Positions 48,401 to 56,384 of a stretch of DNA of 64,000 bases are shown in pieces. The first letter of the stretch is position 1. Every line of letters starts with the position of its first letter. The position numbers and the translations under genes are program-made. The DNA is from Prochlorococcus sp. AG-347-I15 (GTDB taxonomy: Bacteria > Cyanobacteriota > Cyanobacteriia > PCC-6307 > Cyanobiaceae): NCBI GenBank assembly GCA_003281585.1, contig QCBN01000001.1, positions 232,247 to 296,246 on the forward strand. Reading direction: 5' to 3'. Below the pieces are notes generated by a model, which saw only the letters and a program-made list of their open reading frames with translations, was not told the DNA's origin and ran no database searches.

Positions 48401-50006
48401 ACCCGGAGAGGGGGGACAATTACCTGGTCCAAAAGTTGATTCTTACATCGCAAAACTGAGAAATAGTAAACCTGGAGTAGCTTTAATATCTCCTCCCCCG
48501 CATCATGATATTTATTCAATTGAAGATTTAGCTCAACTTATCCACGACTTACACCAAGTTCATCCAAAAGCGAAAGTAAGCGTTAAACTTGTTTCTGAAA
48601 TTGGTATAGGCACTATTGCTGCTGGAGTAAGCAAAGCTAATGCAGATGTGATTCAAATATCAGGCCATGACGGAGGCACAGGTGCTTCACCCCTGAGTTC
48701 TATTAAACATGCAGGTTTACCATGGGAACTAGGTGTTGCTGAGGTTCATAAATCTCTCTTAGAGAATAACTTACGCGAAAGAGTAATTTTGAGAACTGAT
48801 GGAGGTCTTAAAACAGGTTGGGACGTAGTTATTGCAGCTTTACTAGGTGCTGAAGAATACGGATTTGGTTCTGTAGCGATGATTGCTGAAGGATGCATAA
48901 TGGCTCGGGTTTGTCATACAAACAAGTGTCCTGTTGGAGTTGCCACTCAAAAAGAAGAATTAAGAAAAAGATTTAAAGGCATTCCAGAAAATGTTGTCAA
49001 TTTTTTCTTATATATTGCTGAAGAAGTAAGACAGATAATGAGTAGTATCGGTGTTTCTAATATGGAAGAACTGATTGGTAATCAAGAATTTCTTTCTGCA
49101 AGAAATATCGATCTTCCAAAAACTTCTAATATTGATCTTTCTTCTTTAGTAAATAAACACTCAACCCCTGATAGATCATGGTTAAAACATTCAAAAACTG
49201 CCCATAGTAATGGTTCTGTATTAGAAGACGAGTTTTTGTCTGATACTGAATTTATAGATTCAATTAAAAATCACGAAATATTAACCAAAGAAATTGAGAT
49301 AAAAAATACAGATAGAAGTGTTTGTGCGAAGATATCAGGCGAAATCGCAGAACTTCACGGCAACACCGGCTTCAATGGCGAACTCAACTTAAATTTCACA
49401 GGATATGCCGGACAAAGCTTTGGTGCCTTTTTATTGAAAGGAATGAATGTTCAATTAATTGGAGAAGCAAATGATTATGTTTGTAAAGGAATGAATGGAG
49501 GAATACTCACAATAATTCCACCAAAAATAGAAAAAACTTCCTCCGAACAGGTTATTTTAGGAAACACCTGTCTTTATGGAGCAACAGGTGGGAAATTATT
49601 TGCATTAGGAAAATCGGGAGAAAGATTTGCAGTAAGAAATAGTGGTGCTACAGCAGTAACAGAAGGAGCGGGGGATCATTGTTGTGAATACATGACTGGT
49701 GGGAAAGTAGTTATTCTAGGTTCCACAGGAAGGAATATTGGTGCGGGCATGACTGGTGGAATAGCTTTTATAATCGATGAAAATAACGATTTAAGTAATA
49801 AAGTTAACAAAGAAATAGTTAGTATTCATAAAATAACTTCATCAAAGCAGGAAGATATCTTATTTGAAATTATTAGAGAATATCGAGCAAAAACAAATAG
49901 CTTAAAGGCTGCCAAAATAATTGAAAATTGGTCTTATTACAAGAGTACTTTCAAATTAATAGTTCCCCCAAGCGAAGAAGAAATGCTTGGCATAAAGAAA
50001 ATGTAA
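45435..50006 (+). CDS. gltB: Ferredoxin-dependent glutamate synthase (Fd-GOGAT)
   Basis: This enzyme makes glutamate from glutamine and 2-oxoglutarate with ferredoxin electrons, the second half of ammonium assimilation. A propeptide of 27 residues precedes the catalytic Cys28 of the class II amidotransferase domain (EKDACGVGFIANIKG). A central domain, an FMN/2-oxoglutarate synthase domain (GGMSLGALSREAHE, EGGEDPARF, SGHDGGTGASPLSS) and the [3Fe-4S] ligands C-x5-C-x4-C (CIMARVCHTNKC, about residues 1153-1164) follow. A right-handed beta-helix ends the protein. Its 1523 residues match the ferredoxin form, also called glsF in cyanobacteria. A YciI-like gene starts immediately after its stop. Confidence 0.97.
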   Translation: MGESIKRIVGSYQDSYSPNGIIGEKDACGVGFIANIKGVESNWILKQSLKGLNCMEHRGGCGGDSDSGDGAGILCSIPWGYLEEEINLKNNQEFNRGLGMVFMPNKKEKIEVCKSICDQEAEKLKVNKTSWRKVPVNNEILGPLAKANAPFICQWILHIDKKDHKDVERLLFQLRKRIEKKIRETFKNDVGDCEFYFASLSSQTVVYKGMVRSEILSEFYQDLKEESFKVSFSVYHRRFSTNTLPKWPLAQPMRFLGHNGEINTLLGNINWAKASETHIDDFWGELSNEIKPIVDVNKSDSSNLDATLEINIRSGQTITDSLLKLVPEAFRDQPELEHREDIKAFYEYSASLQEAWDGPALLVFADGNFVGATLDRNGLRPARYSITNDGFVIMGSETGVVDLEEKRVIEKGRLGPGQMLAVDFHQNRILRNWEVKSETAQRHDYKNLLINRIIKIENNEWVKGCKLKDLELLQQQTAYGFSAEDNDLILDSMASLAKEPTYCMGDDIPLAVLSSKPHILYDYFKQRFAQVTNPPIDPLREKLVMSLEMHLGERCTPFEIKDAKPFVHLQSPILNEEELISIKKSKIKSQTISSLFDLEEGIQGLETQLKAICKQSELSIKEGCSLIIISDKGINPKKTFIPPLLAVGAIHHYLLKKEIRLKASLIIETGQCWSTHHLACLIGYGASAVCPWLTFEAGRHWLKHPKTQKLIDSKKINPLSIVDVQENIKKALEDGLRKILSKIGISLLSSYHGAQIFEAVGLGSDLIKIAFDGTTSRIAGITLKELTNETLSIHTKAYPEIDLKKLEFLGFVQFRNNGEYHSNNPEMSKVLHSAVKQGPGYDHFETYKKLISNRPTTSLRDLLTINSTRKSVPLEEVESVESICKRFCTGGMSLGALSREAHEVLAVAMNRIGGKSNSGEGGEDPARFNVLNDIDENTQSATLPFIKGLENGDTACSAIKQIASGRFGVTPEYLRSGKQLEIKMAQGAKPGEGGQLPGPKVDSYIAKLRNSKPGVALISPPPHHDIYSIEDLAQLIHDLHQVHPKAKVSVKLVSEIGIGTIAAGVSKANADVIQISGHDGGTGASPLSSIKHAGLPWELGVAEVHKSLLENNLRERVILRTDGGLKTGWDVVIAALLGAEEYGFGSVAMIAEGCIMARVCHTNKCPVGVATQKEELRKRFKGIPENVVNFFLYIAEEVRQIMSSIGVSNMEELIGNQEFLSARNIDLPKTSNIDLSSLVNKHSTPDRSWLKHSKTAHSNGSVLEDEFLSDTEFIDSIKNHEILTKEIEIKNTDRSVCAKISGEIAELHGNTGFNGELNLNFTGYAGQSFGAFLLKGMNVQLIGEANDYVCKGMNGGILTIIPPKIEKTSSEQVILGNTCLYGATGGKLFALGKSGERFAVRNSGATAVTEGAGDHCCEYMTGGKVVILGSTGRNIGAGMTGGIAFIIDENNDLSNKVNKEIVSIHKITSSKQEDILFEIIREYRAKTNSLKAAKIIENWSYYKSTFKLIVPPSEEEMLGIKKM

Positions 50007-50300
50007 ATGCCTTTCTTTATAAAAACTGAAATCATAAAAAAAGAATACTTAATTAATCATGATTTAAAACAAAAAATAATTAACGAACATATTGATTGGA
50101 TAAAAAAATTAAAAAAAGAGGGTATTAATATAAAAAGTGGTTTTTTAGTAGATGAGTTAAAGAGGCCAGGTGACGGCGGATTACTCATACTTGAGATGAA
50201 TAATTATAAAAATGCACTAAAAATAATTAAAAATGATCCAATGATTAAAAATGATCTTGTTGAATGGAAATTAAATGAGTGGATAGATTCAAATAAATGA
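50007..50300 (+). CDS. YciI-like (YCII-related) protein
   Basis: This 97-residue protein has a ferredoxin-like dimeric alpha/beta-barrel pattern. A histidine in NEHIDWIKKLKKEG, an aspartate in GDGGLLILEMNNYKNALKIIKNDP and the end EWKLNEW fit the YCII-related family, whose His-Asp pair is proposed to be catalytic. No reaction is known. Its ATG directly follows the Fd-GOGAT stop (TAAATG), so it is almost certainly co-expressed. Its stop abuts lipA, which is on the other strand. Confidence 0.8.
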   Translation: MPFFIKTEIIKKEYLINHDLKQKIINEHIDWIKKLKKEGINIKSGFLVDELKRPGDGGLLILEMNNYKNALKIIKNDPMIKNDLVEWKLNEWIDSNK

Positions 50301-51194
50301 CTATCTTGGATATTTTTTCATAAGTTTTTGAATTTCTTCAGCATGGTAGCTGCTACGAGTTAAAGGAGAACTAACTACTTGCATAAAGTCCAAATCTTTT
50401 TCACCGAAAACTTTATAATAATTAAATTTTGAGGGACTTACAAATCTTTGAACAGGTAAATGATTTGGGCCAGGAGATAAGTATTGGCCAATAGTAACAA
50501 TATCAACGAAATTACTTTTTAAATCCTTAAGAAGACTTAAGACCTCCTCATCTTTTTCCCCTAAACCAAGCATAAAACCTGACTTTGTATAAACTTTGGG
50601 AGAATATTCTCTGGTCCTTTTAAGCAACTCAAGAGTTCTCTCGTATTTACCCTGAGGTCTTACTTTTTTATATAGCGAAGATACAGTCTCAATATTATGG
50701 TTTAAAACGTTTGGATTTGAATCAAGAACTTTTTCAAGTGCTTTCCAGTTGCCACAAAGATCAGGTATTAAAAGCTCAATAGTAGTTTCAGGCGATTTTT
50801 TTCTTACTTGATAAACACATTCAAAAAATTGAGATGCGCCACCATCCTCAAGATCGTCTCTATTGACTGATGTGATTACAACATGTTTGAGGTGCATTCT
50901 ATAAACAGCTTCAGCTAAACGATATGGTTCTGTTGGATCCAATTCTCTTTTAGATCTATCAAAATCAATATCGCAATATGGACATGCCCTAGTACATCCA
51001 GGACCCATTATAAGGAAAGTGGCAGTGCCACTGGCAAAACATTCGCCAATATTTGGACAACTTGCCTCTTGACATACAGTATTGAGATTTAAATCATTTA
51101 ACAAATTTGCAGTATTCCCAATTCTCTCAACTTGCGGAGCTTTTACTCTTAACCAATCAGGTTTTGAAATTAAACTATTGGAATTATTAGTCAA
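50301..51194 (-). CDS. lipA: Lipoyl synthase
   Basis: This radical SAM enzyme inserts two sulfurs into octanoyl-protein. Both [4Fe-4S] ligand sets are present: auxiliary C41-x4-C46-x5-C52 ([12 protein letters not shown]) and radical SAM C67-x3-C71-x2-C74 (CTRACPYC). The late R-S-S-Y-H motif that also binds the auxiliary cluster is present too ([10 protein letters not shown]). Its 297 residues are normal. The start is TTG 51194. It converges with no gap on the YciI-like gene. Confidence 0.96.
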   Translation of the reverse strand: MTNNSNSLISKPDWLRVKAPQVERIGNTANLLNDLNLNTVCQEASCPNIGECFASGTATFLIMGPGCTRACPYCDIDFDRSKRELDPTEPYRLAEAVYRMHLKHVVITSVNRDDLEDGGASQFFECVYQVRKKSPETTIELLIPDLCGNWKALEKVLDSNPNVLNHNIETVSSLYKKVRPQGKYERTLELLKRTREYSPKVYTKSGFMLGLGEKDEEVLSLLKDLKSNFVDIVTIGQYLSPGPNHLPVQRFVSPSKFNYYKVFGEKDLDFMQVVSSPLTRSSYHAEEIQKLMKKYPR

Positions 51195-51486
51195 ATTAAT
51201 TTTTTCTAGCCTATAGTCCTATTTTACTAAAAACATTTTGAATTAACTATTAATAATTTCAAAAATGAAGACTAGTCAATTGAGGTCAAAAACTAAATGA
51301 ATTTAACTAGTCCATCGATAATTTAAAAAATCCTAATTCAAGTTACTGCTTATAAAATATTTTTGTTCTATCAACTATAAATAAAACAGTATTTAGAACG
51401 TTATTTTTATAATAGATATCAGAACATTTTTTTATGCACTTTGTAAATAATTACTAATAAATATCTATAATTTTTCGTACTAAAAA
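51195..51486. other. 292-bp AT-rich spacer between lipA and the recombinase-like gene
   Basis: There is no open frame longer than about 15 codons. The spacer contains an ACTAGT hexamer twice, around 51272 and 51308, and long A/T runs. It must hold the promoters of lipA and of the divergent recombinase-like gene, but I could not define them. I saw no tRNA, attachment-site duplication or insertion-sequence end. Confidence 0.5.
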
Positions 51487-52161
51487 GTGTTTTTTTTAAT
51501 ATTTATTGATACAGTAAAAAATATATGTAATAAAACATTGACTTTTAGATTTAAAAGAAAGCGTATTTTACTATCTGAAAAAAATAAAAACTCTAAAGTA
51601 ATTGGTTATGCTAGAGCTACTAATAATGAATATGAATATTTAGAAAAACAAATAAAAATTTTAAAGGAAGAGGGTTGCAGTTTAGTTTTCTCTGAATTGA
51701 TAAGTTTAGATGAAGAGATCAAACCCCAACTCAATAAAGCTATAAATTGCTTGTCTAAAGGAGATCAATTAATAATAACTCAGCTTGATCGAGCATTTAA
51801 AAATAAAAAAGAATGTTTGAGGACAATAAATAAACTTATTAAAAAAGATATTAAATTGCGAACTTTGACTGGTTTTTTTGCAGCTAATGAATCCTTTAAA
51901 GCAAATTCTTCAATTTTTGAGATTTTATATGAACTAGATGATTTAGAAGACAAAAATTTAGGTGAAAGAAAAAGAGAACAACTTTTACGCAGAAAATTAT
52001 CTGGAAATAATTTAGGAGGAAGGCCTAAAATCAGTCCTTTAAAAGAATCTTTAGTAATCAGATTGCGTAATGAGGGATATTCATATAGATCAATCAGATC
52101 ACAAACAGGAATTGCATTATCAACAATAAGAAGAGTGATTTTGGAAGGAGAATTAACGTAA
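51487..52161 (+). CDS. Serine-recombinase-like protein lacking the catalytic serine
   Basis: Residues 37-165 follow the resolvase/invertase N-terminal fold: VIGYARATNNEYEYLEKQI, then GDQLIITQLDRAFKN, and a long helix GERKREQLLRRK. The GRPK linker and a helix-turn-helix (YSYRSIRSQTGIALSTIRRVI) follow. In active members the first block reads Y-A-R-V-S-T with the nucleophile serine; here it is Y-A-R-A-T45-N. The Arg of the LDRLGR block that should follow also reads Lys (LDRAFK105). It may therefore bind DNA without recombining. The GTG start at 51487 gives an odd hydrophobic leader; TTG 51538 may be the true start. A 70-residue gene follows 1 bp later. Confidence 0.75.
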   Translation: MFFLIFIDTVKNICNKTLTFRFKRKRILLSEKNKNSKVIGYARATNNEYEYLEKQIKILKEEGCSLVFSELISLDEEIKPQLNKAINCLSKGDQLIITQLDRAFKNKKECLRTINKLIKKDIKLRTLTGFFAANESFKANSSIFEILYELDDLEDKNLGERKREQLLRRKLSGNNLGGRPKISPLKESLVIRLRNEGYSYRSIRSQTGIALSTIRRVILEGELT

Positions 52162-52162
52162 A

Positions 52163-52375
52163 ATGAGAAAGACAGAAATTGAAAATTTAATTAAAGAAAA
52201 TATTAAAGATACTGCATTGCGTCTTTATGAATTAGATAATGAAGATAGAAAAAGTTTGTTAGCAGAATATAGAGAATGGATTATGAATGATTTAGATTGT
52301 GTAGAAGTAATGATGCTACCTTATGAAGCCTATACCGACAAATTAGACTCCAATTTTATGGACGATACACTTTAG
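52163..52375 (+). CDS. Unknown small protein, 70 residues, paired with the recombinase-like gene
   Basis: I do not recognise a family. The sequence is acidic and mostly helical (RKTEIENLIKENIKDTALRLYELDNEDRKSLLAEYREWIMNDLDC), with a polar tail ending FMDDTL. It has no signal peptide or membrane span. It starts 1 bp after the recombinase-like stop. A GGAAGGAG stretch, 12 bp before the ATG and inside the upstream gene, could serve as its ribosome site. Its 3' end overlaps the convergent serine hydrolase gene by 4 bp. The tight spacing suggests a functional pair. Confidence 0.7.
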   Translation: MRKTEIENLIKENIKDTALRLYELDNEDRKSLLAEYREWIMNDLDCVEVMMLPYEAYTDKLDSNFMDDTL

Positions 52376-53280
52376 TCGTCAATAATATATGTCTTATTAA
52401 ATTCATATACTTCCTTTGCTATTAATGGTAAGAAGGAAGTATCTTTGGAATATTCTTCCCCATTACAAAAAACGACTAATAAAGTTTGTAGAGATTGACT
52501 ATTAACCCACCAAGCAGAATCATGTCTAACTTCGGACATCAAGCCTGCTTTACTCCAAAGATTAATACCTTCTGGTAATCCTGCACCCAAAAAACCATCT
52601 ATTTGATTTAGAGAATCGTTTTTAAGAACAAATTTATTTAAATTTCTTTTTAAAAAACTTCGTAAATTTAAATCATTTTCTTGGTAATCAATATGAATCA
52701 TAATTTCCTCCAAAACCCTTGCAGCTGAATCAGAATTCATAGCGTTTCTATTTTTATTATCATGTCCATAAAATTCTTTCTCACGACCAAATGGTCCATC
52801 ATCCCAGGTCTTCTGACAACAATTTATACCAACCAATTCTTCCCAATTTAAATCATGTATCCAATCGTTTATTATACTTCGTTGATATTTCCAATTTTCC
52901 CATAATTCGCCTTCAATACAAGGTCCACTTGTTGTTCCAGTAAGTAAATCAATTAAAAAGCTTGTTGCATTATTACTGGAGAAAGATAACATTTTCCTTA
53001 CAGCATCAATAATTTCATCTGATAATAATAAACTTCCTTTTTTAATCCAATAAAATGCAGCAAGGCCATAAACCAACTTGACTATGCTGGCAGGGTAAAC
53101 CATTTTTCTATTATTAATACCAGTTCCAAAACCTTTAAAAACACTTTTATTTTCACTTTTATAATTAATCCAAGTTATCGAAATATCTTCTCCTGAAAAA
53201 TCTTTATTATAAGAGCATGCTCTATCTAAAATATCATTTAAGGCTAGACCCATCTCTTTACTTAAATAGTAAAAGGACAT
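52372..53280 (-). CDS. Serine hydrolase of the class A beta-lactamase / penicillin-binding fold
   Basis: Motifs of the penicillin-recognising fold are readable in order: S65-I-V-K68 (YPASIVKLVYG), S-N-N in SFSSNNATSFLID, and a K-A-G in WSKAGLMSEVRHDSAWW in place of K-T-G. Its 302 residues fit a free-standing domain. No signal peptide is evident, so its compartment is unclear. Substrates could be peptidoglycan peptides, D-amino-acid peptides or small esters; antibiotic resistance is not implied. It starts only 3 bp from the start of a divergent NlpC/P60 peptidase gene, which points to a cell-wall role. Confidence 0.82.
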   Translation of the reverse strand: MSFYYLSKEMGLALNDILDRACSYNKDFSGEDISITWINYKSENKSVFKGFGTGINNRKMVYPASIVKLVYGLAAFYWIKKGSLLLSDEIIDAVRKMLSFSSNNATSFLIDLLTGTTSGPCIEGELWENWKYQRSIINDWIHDLNWEELVGINCCQKTWDDGPFGREKEFYGHDNKNRNAMNSDSAARVLEEIMIHIDYQENDLNLRSFLKRNLNKFVLKNDSLNQIDGFLGAGLPEGINLWSKAGLMSEVRHDSAWWVNSQSLQTLLVVFCNGEEYSKDTSFLPLIAKEVYEFNKTYIIDD

Positions 53281-53283
53281 TGT

Positions 53284-54042
53284 ATGGAAAGTTATAAAAA
53301 TCCTATCTCACTATTTAAACAAACTAATTTTTCAAAAACTATTTGGTGGAAATTAAAAGTTAATATTTCTGGATATCAAAATGAAACAGAAGATAAATTA
53401 GTTACTGAAATATTTAAAAATAGAATTTTTAGGCTTATTTATCCAAATATTTATCAAAACAACCATAAATTTTCAAGAATACTAGTTCAACTATATGAAG
53501 ATGGTTACTTCTGTTGGATAAATTTAGATGGATTAATTATTGAGAAATACGAATTAGAAAAACCTGGGAATTCAAGAAAAGAACACTTCTTTATAAAAGA
53601 TAAAGTTAACTCAATTTTAAAATGGATCAAGGATCAATCTGAGTTTAAAAATGAATACCTTTGGGGAGGCACATTAGGACCCAATTTTGATTGTTCTGGA
53701 CTAATTCAGACTGCTTTTTTAAAGCATCAAATTCATATACCACGAGACTCTTTTCAAATAAAAAGTTTTTGTAAACATCTTTTTTATTTCAAAGAATCTT
53801 ATGAGGATCTACAACCAGGCGATCTTTTATTTTTTGGTAATGGAGAAAAATGTGATCATATTGGAATCTACAAGGGAGGAGGATTATATTACCATAGCTC
53901 TGGAAAGGATTTTGGCAGAAATGGAATAGGATTAGATACCCTAAAAAAGTCTAATGACAAAATCTCATTGCATTATAAATCAAAACTTATTTCGGCAGGA
54001 AGAGTAGTTAGAAGTTACAGATGGGATAGGACCATACGTTAA
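53284..54042 (+). CDS. NlpC/P60 (C40) cysteine peptidase
   Basis: The C-terminal half is an NlpC/P60 domain: C137 in NFDCSGLIQTAF, H192 in CDHIGIYKGGG and a third polar residue at H204 (YYHSSG). It also has PRDSFQ and LQPGDLLFFG. The N-terminal 110 residues look like a bacterial SH3-type targeting domain. Related cyanobacterial enzymes cut the gamma-D-Glu-diaminopimelate bond of cell-wall peptides. No signal peptide is seen, as in the recycling enzymes of this family. It is divergent from the serine hydrolase and converges on psaL with a 54-bp gap. Confidence 0.88.
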   Translation: MESYKNPISLFKQTNFSKTIWWKLKVNISGYQNETEDKLVTEIFKNRIFRLIYPNIYQNNHKFSRILVQLYEDGYFCWINLDGLIIEKYELEKPGNSRKEHFFIKDKVNSILKWIKDQSEFKNEYLWGGTLGPNFDCSGLIQTAFLKHQIHIPRDSFQIKSFCKHLFYFKESYEDLQPGDLLFFGNGEKCDHIGIYKGGGLYYHSSGKDFGRNGIGLDTLKKSNDKISLHYKSKLISAGRVVRSYRWDRTIR

Positions 54043-54096
54043 TAATTAGCGATCAACGCTAAATTTAAAGCATTACTTATTCTTTATATTTGGAAA

Positions 54097-54696
54097 TTAA
54101 CCAGCAGTCCATATATTTTTAATGATGGGCATAATGGTATCTAAGTGTAATGTCCCAACAAGTAGCCAAGCAAAAACAGCTCCGCCACAGCCTCCTAACC
54201 AAAATCCACTTGTAAAATCAGCCCAACCAGCTCTTGTAAATAAGTCCTTTGGTGGATTATTTACAGTCGCATCTGGAGGTTGAACAACAGGTGCTTTACC
54301 AGGTGCATTATAAAGAACTAAAAGTGCCGTTAAAATATGAACAGCTCCAATGGCAGCAAGAAGTCCAGCTGTTATAGCAAATTCAGAATTTCTTAGTGGG
54401 CCAGTCATAGTGAAAGGACCATATAAAAGATATCCAAAAGCTGCTCCTGTTTCTAAACCTCTAAAATTAGGAGAAATACCTTCTCTGTAAAAAGGTAAAT
54501 TATTTATAAAGGCTTTTGTAAAATAGCCACTATTTACTGGAGTAGCCAAATTACCAACACATGGATCAGCAACTGTTTTTACTGCCCATTGTTCTGCAAC
54601 ACCTATATCATTTGGTTGTACAGAATTATCTATGTATTTCTCATCAAACTTAATTGAACTTGTTGATTCTGAGAAAGATTTTTGAAAGTCGCTCAT
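54097..54696 (-). CDS. psaL: Photosystem I reaction centre subunit XI (PsaL)
   Basis: This 199-residue protein of the PSI trimer interface contains [51 protein letters not shown]. Transmembrane spans follow ([22 protein letters not shown], and [21 protein letters not shown]). It is preceded 27 bp upstream by psaI on the same strand, the usual cyanobacterial pairing. It sits in the thylakoid membrane. Confidence 0.97.
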   Translation of the reverse strand: MSDFQKSFSESTSSIKFDEKYIDNSVQPNDIGVAEQWAVKTVADPCVGNLATPVNSGYFTKAFINNLPFYREGISPNFRGLETGAAFGYLLYGPFTMTGPLRNSEFAITAGLLAAIGAVHILTALLVLYNAPGKAPVVQPPDATVNNPPKDLFTRAGWADFTSGFWLGGCGGAVFAWLLVGTLHLDTIMPIIKNIWTAG

Positions 54697-54723
54697 TTTT
54701 TTAATAGTTTAGTGTGTAATAAT

Positions 54724-54852
54724 TTATTCAGTTGCTGTAATAAATCTTCCAATCAATACGATAAAAACAGCAGGCATTGCTATACCAATTAATGGAACAA
54801 AAATTGAGGGTAAAAGACTTGGTAAATCAGATGGCATAAGTTCTTTAAACAT
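54724..54852 (-). CDS. psaI: Photosystem I reaction centre subunit VIII (PsaI)
   Basis: This frame was read by hand. From ATG 54852 it gives 42 residues with one membrane span (LPSIFVPLIGIAMPAVFIVLIGRFI). A second ATG at 54837 (MPSDLPSLL) would shorten it by five residues and is about as likely. Its place just upstream of psaL, its size and its LPSIFVPLIG opening support PsaI, which packs against PsaL at the trimer centre. Confidence 0.85.
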   Translation of the reverse strand: MFKELMPSDLPSLLPSIFVPLIGIAMPAVFIVLIGRFITATE

Positions 54853-55148
54853 CTTTAAACACTTTAGTATTTATCTACGAAATAGTGTTAATTTTATTAC
54901 TGGATGATATAAAAATTATTAACTTTTTACACGTTAAATTTTTTTCGCAATTGTACTTGTTATTTTTATAGGAATATTATTTATAGTTTCTAAAAAAAAA
55001 AGGCATTATAAAGTTTACGAATAAAAGTAAATTACATTCTGTTAAATTAAAAAAAATATCAATAAATTCCCATCTAATAAAAAGAGTTTTTTATACAATC
55101 ACGAAGAAAAAAGTACAAAGTATTTTATAAAAACTCTCAAAGAAATAA
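54853..55148. other. AT-rich spacer upstream of psaI
   Basis: This 296-bp stretch between psaI and a decayed gene must include the psaI-psaL promoter on the minus strand. It has no supported open frame. The plus strand at about 55080-55148 may hold more of the decayed gene in other frames (for example KTLKEIKF just before it), but stops break it. Confidence 0.5.
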
Positions 55149-55313
55149 AATTTTAGTCTTTTTAAAGGTGATACAGAAGATAAATTAAAAGCATTAAAAA
55201 TTGCGGGAGAATTGGCTGATAAATCAACATTATTAATTTCAGGAAAAGACTTAAGAGATATGTCTACTTAGGTAGTTGAAACTTCAGCATTTTTACTTAG
55301 AAAATTCAAGTAA
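55149..55313 (+). pseudogene. Relic of a small gene (3' part), one in-frame stop
   Basis: Starting just after a stop, the plus strand reads about 40 residues with normal protein composition (LFKGDTEDKLKALKIAGELA, ending LRDMST). A TAG at 55269-55271 interrupts it. The same frame continues VVETSAFLLRKFK to a TAA at 55311-55313. There is no start codon in frame upstream. The composition is far more protein-like than the neighbouring spacer, so I read it as the decayed 3' end of a small helical protein gene. I do not recognise the family. A functional short gene with readthrough is unlikely but not excluded. Confidence 0.5.
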
Positions 55314-55317
55314 AAAT

Positions 55318-56280
55318 TCAATTTTTATTTATGCTACTTATTGATCTAATTCTATAAATTGGTCGACTTTGACTTTCATGATACGTCCTCATCAAAAGTT
55401 CACTTAATAATCCAAAGCTGAATAATTGGACACCAGCAATTCCTAATATTAATGTAAACATTAGCATTGGACGATTTCCAATATCCTCTCCCATTAATTT
55501 CAGAACTATCAAATAAGAGCTCATTAAAAGACTTATCATTATACTTATGATCCCAGCGAAACCAAATCCATACATAGGCCTTGTTAAAAATTTATTCATA
55601 AACCAAACAGTTAGTAAATCCATTAAAACTTTAAAAGTTCTATTAATTCCATATTTACTTGTTCCATATTTCCTACTTCTATGATTAACTTTAATTTCCT
55701 TAATTTTTGCACCTTCAATATTTGCTAAAACGGGCAAAAACCTATGAAGTTCACCATATAGTTTAATATCATCTAGTATTTCTTTTTTAAAAGCTTTTAG
55801 TGAGCATCCATAGTCATGAAACTTCAAACCTGTTACTTTAGCTATTAACTTATTTGCTATTTTTGATGGTATCTTCCGATTCAGTAATTTATCTTTTCTA
55901 TCAAACCTCCATCCACAAATCAAATCATAGCCATTATTAATTTCTGAAATTAATTTAGGAATATCATTCGGGTCATTCTGTAAATCACCATCCAAAGTAA
56001 TAACAATATCTCCTGAAGAATTATCAAATCCAGCTGACATTGCTGCAGTTTGCCCATAGTTTTTGCGAAGAGAAATTACTGACAATTCTTTAATTTTGAG
56101 AATTAGTTGTTTTAAGACTTGATAAGTATTATCTTTAGAACCATCATTTACAACAATCAATTCGAATTTTAAATTATGAGATTCCATTACATCTATAACT
56201 TCATCCAATAAAAAACCTATACTCTCACTTTCGTTGAAAACAGGAATAACAATAGAAATTAATTGATTTATATCTGTCAT
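55318..56280 (-). CDS. Membrane glycosyltransferase family 2 (polyprenyl-phosphate type)
   Basis: Residues 8-220 form a GT-A domain: SIVIPVFNESESIGFLLDEVI, VVNDGSKDNT, the metal motif D97-G-D99 in LDGDLQNDPNDIP, and GCSLKAFKKEI. Two membrane spans follow (about 235-262 and 272-298). This is the layout of enzymes that move a sugar to undecaprenyl or dolichyl phosphate (GtrB/DPM1-like). The sugar cannot be told. It stands between the relic gene and the psaB terminator, on the same strand as psaB, but a strong terminator separates them. Confidence 0.9.
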   Translation of the reverse strand: MTDINQLISIVIPVFNESESIGFLLDEVIDVMESHNLKFELIVVNDGSKDNTYQVLKQLILKIKELSVISLRKNYGQTAAMSAGFDNSSGDIVITLDGDLQNDPNDIPKLISEINNGYDLICGWRFDRKDKLLNRKIPSKIANKLIAKVTGLKFHDYGCSLKAFKKEILDDIKLYGELHRFLPVLANIEGAKIKEIKVNHRSRKYGTSKYGINRTFKVLMDLLTVWFMNKFLTRPMYGFGFAGIISIMISLLMSSYLIVLKLMGEDIGNRPMLMFTLILGIAGVQLFSFGLLSELLMRTYHESQSRPIYRIRSISSINKN

Positions 56281-56336
56281 ATTTATTAGGAAATAATTCT
56301 ATAATTTTAACTTAATTTAGAACAATAAAATTAAAC

Positions 56337-56365
56337 AAAAAAAATCACCACACAAGTGGTGATTT
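56337..56365 (-). terminator. Rho-independent terminator of psaA-psaB
   Basis: AAATCACCAC and GTGGTGATTT (56342-56365) make a perfect 10-bp stem around 4 bases. On the minus strand the stem is followed by eight T residues. It lies 20 bp after the psaB stop and is the clearest terminator in the window. Confidence 0.92.
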
Positions 56366-56384
56366 AAATTATACAAAGGAAAAT

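Noticed and set aside
51195..52375. A mobile element or integration site around the recombinase-like gene
   Set aside because: No terminal inverted repeats, target duplication, tRNA gene or other mobile genes are visible, and the catalytic serine is absent.
52372..53280. Beta-lactamase giving antibiotic resistance
   Set aside because: The fold motifs are shared by many non-resistance hydrolases; K-A-G replaces K-T-G, and the context is cell-wall metabolism.
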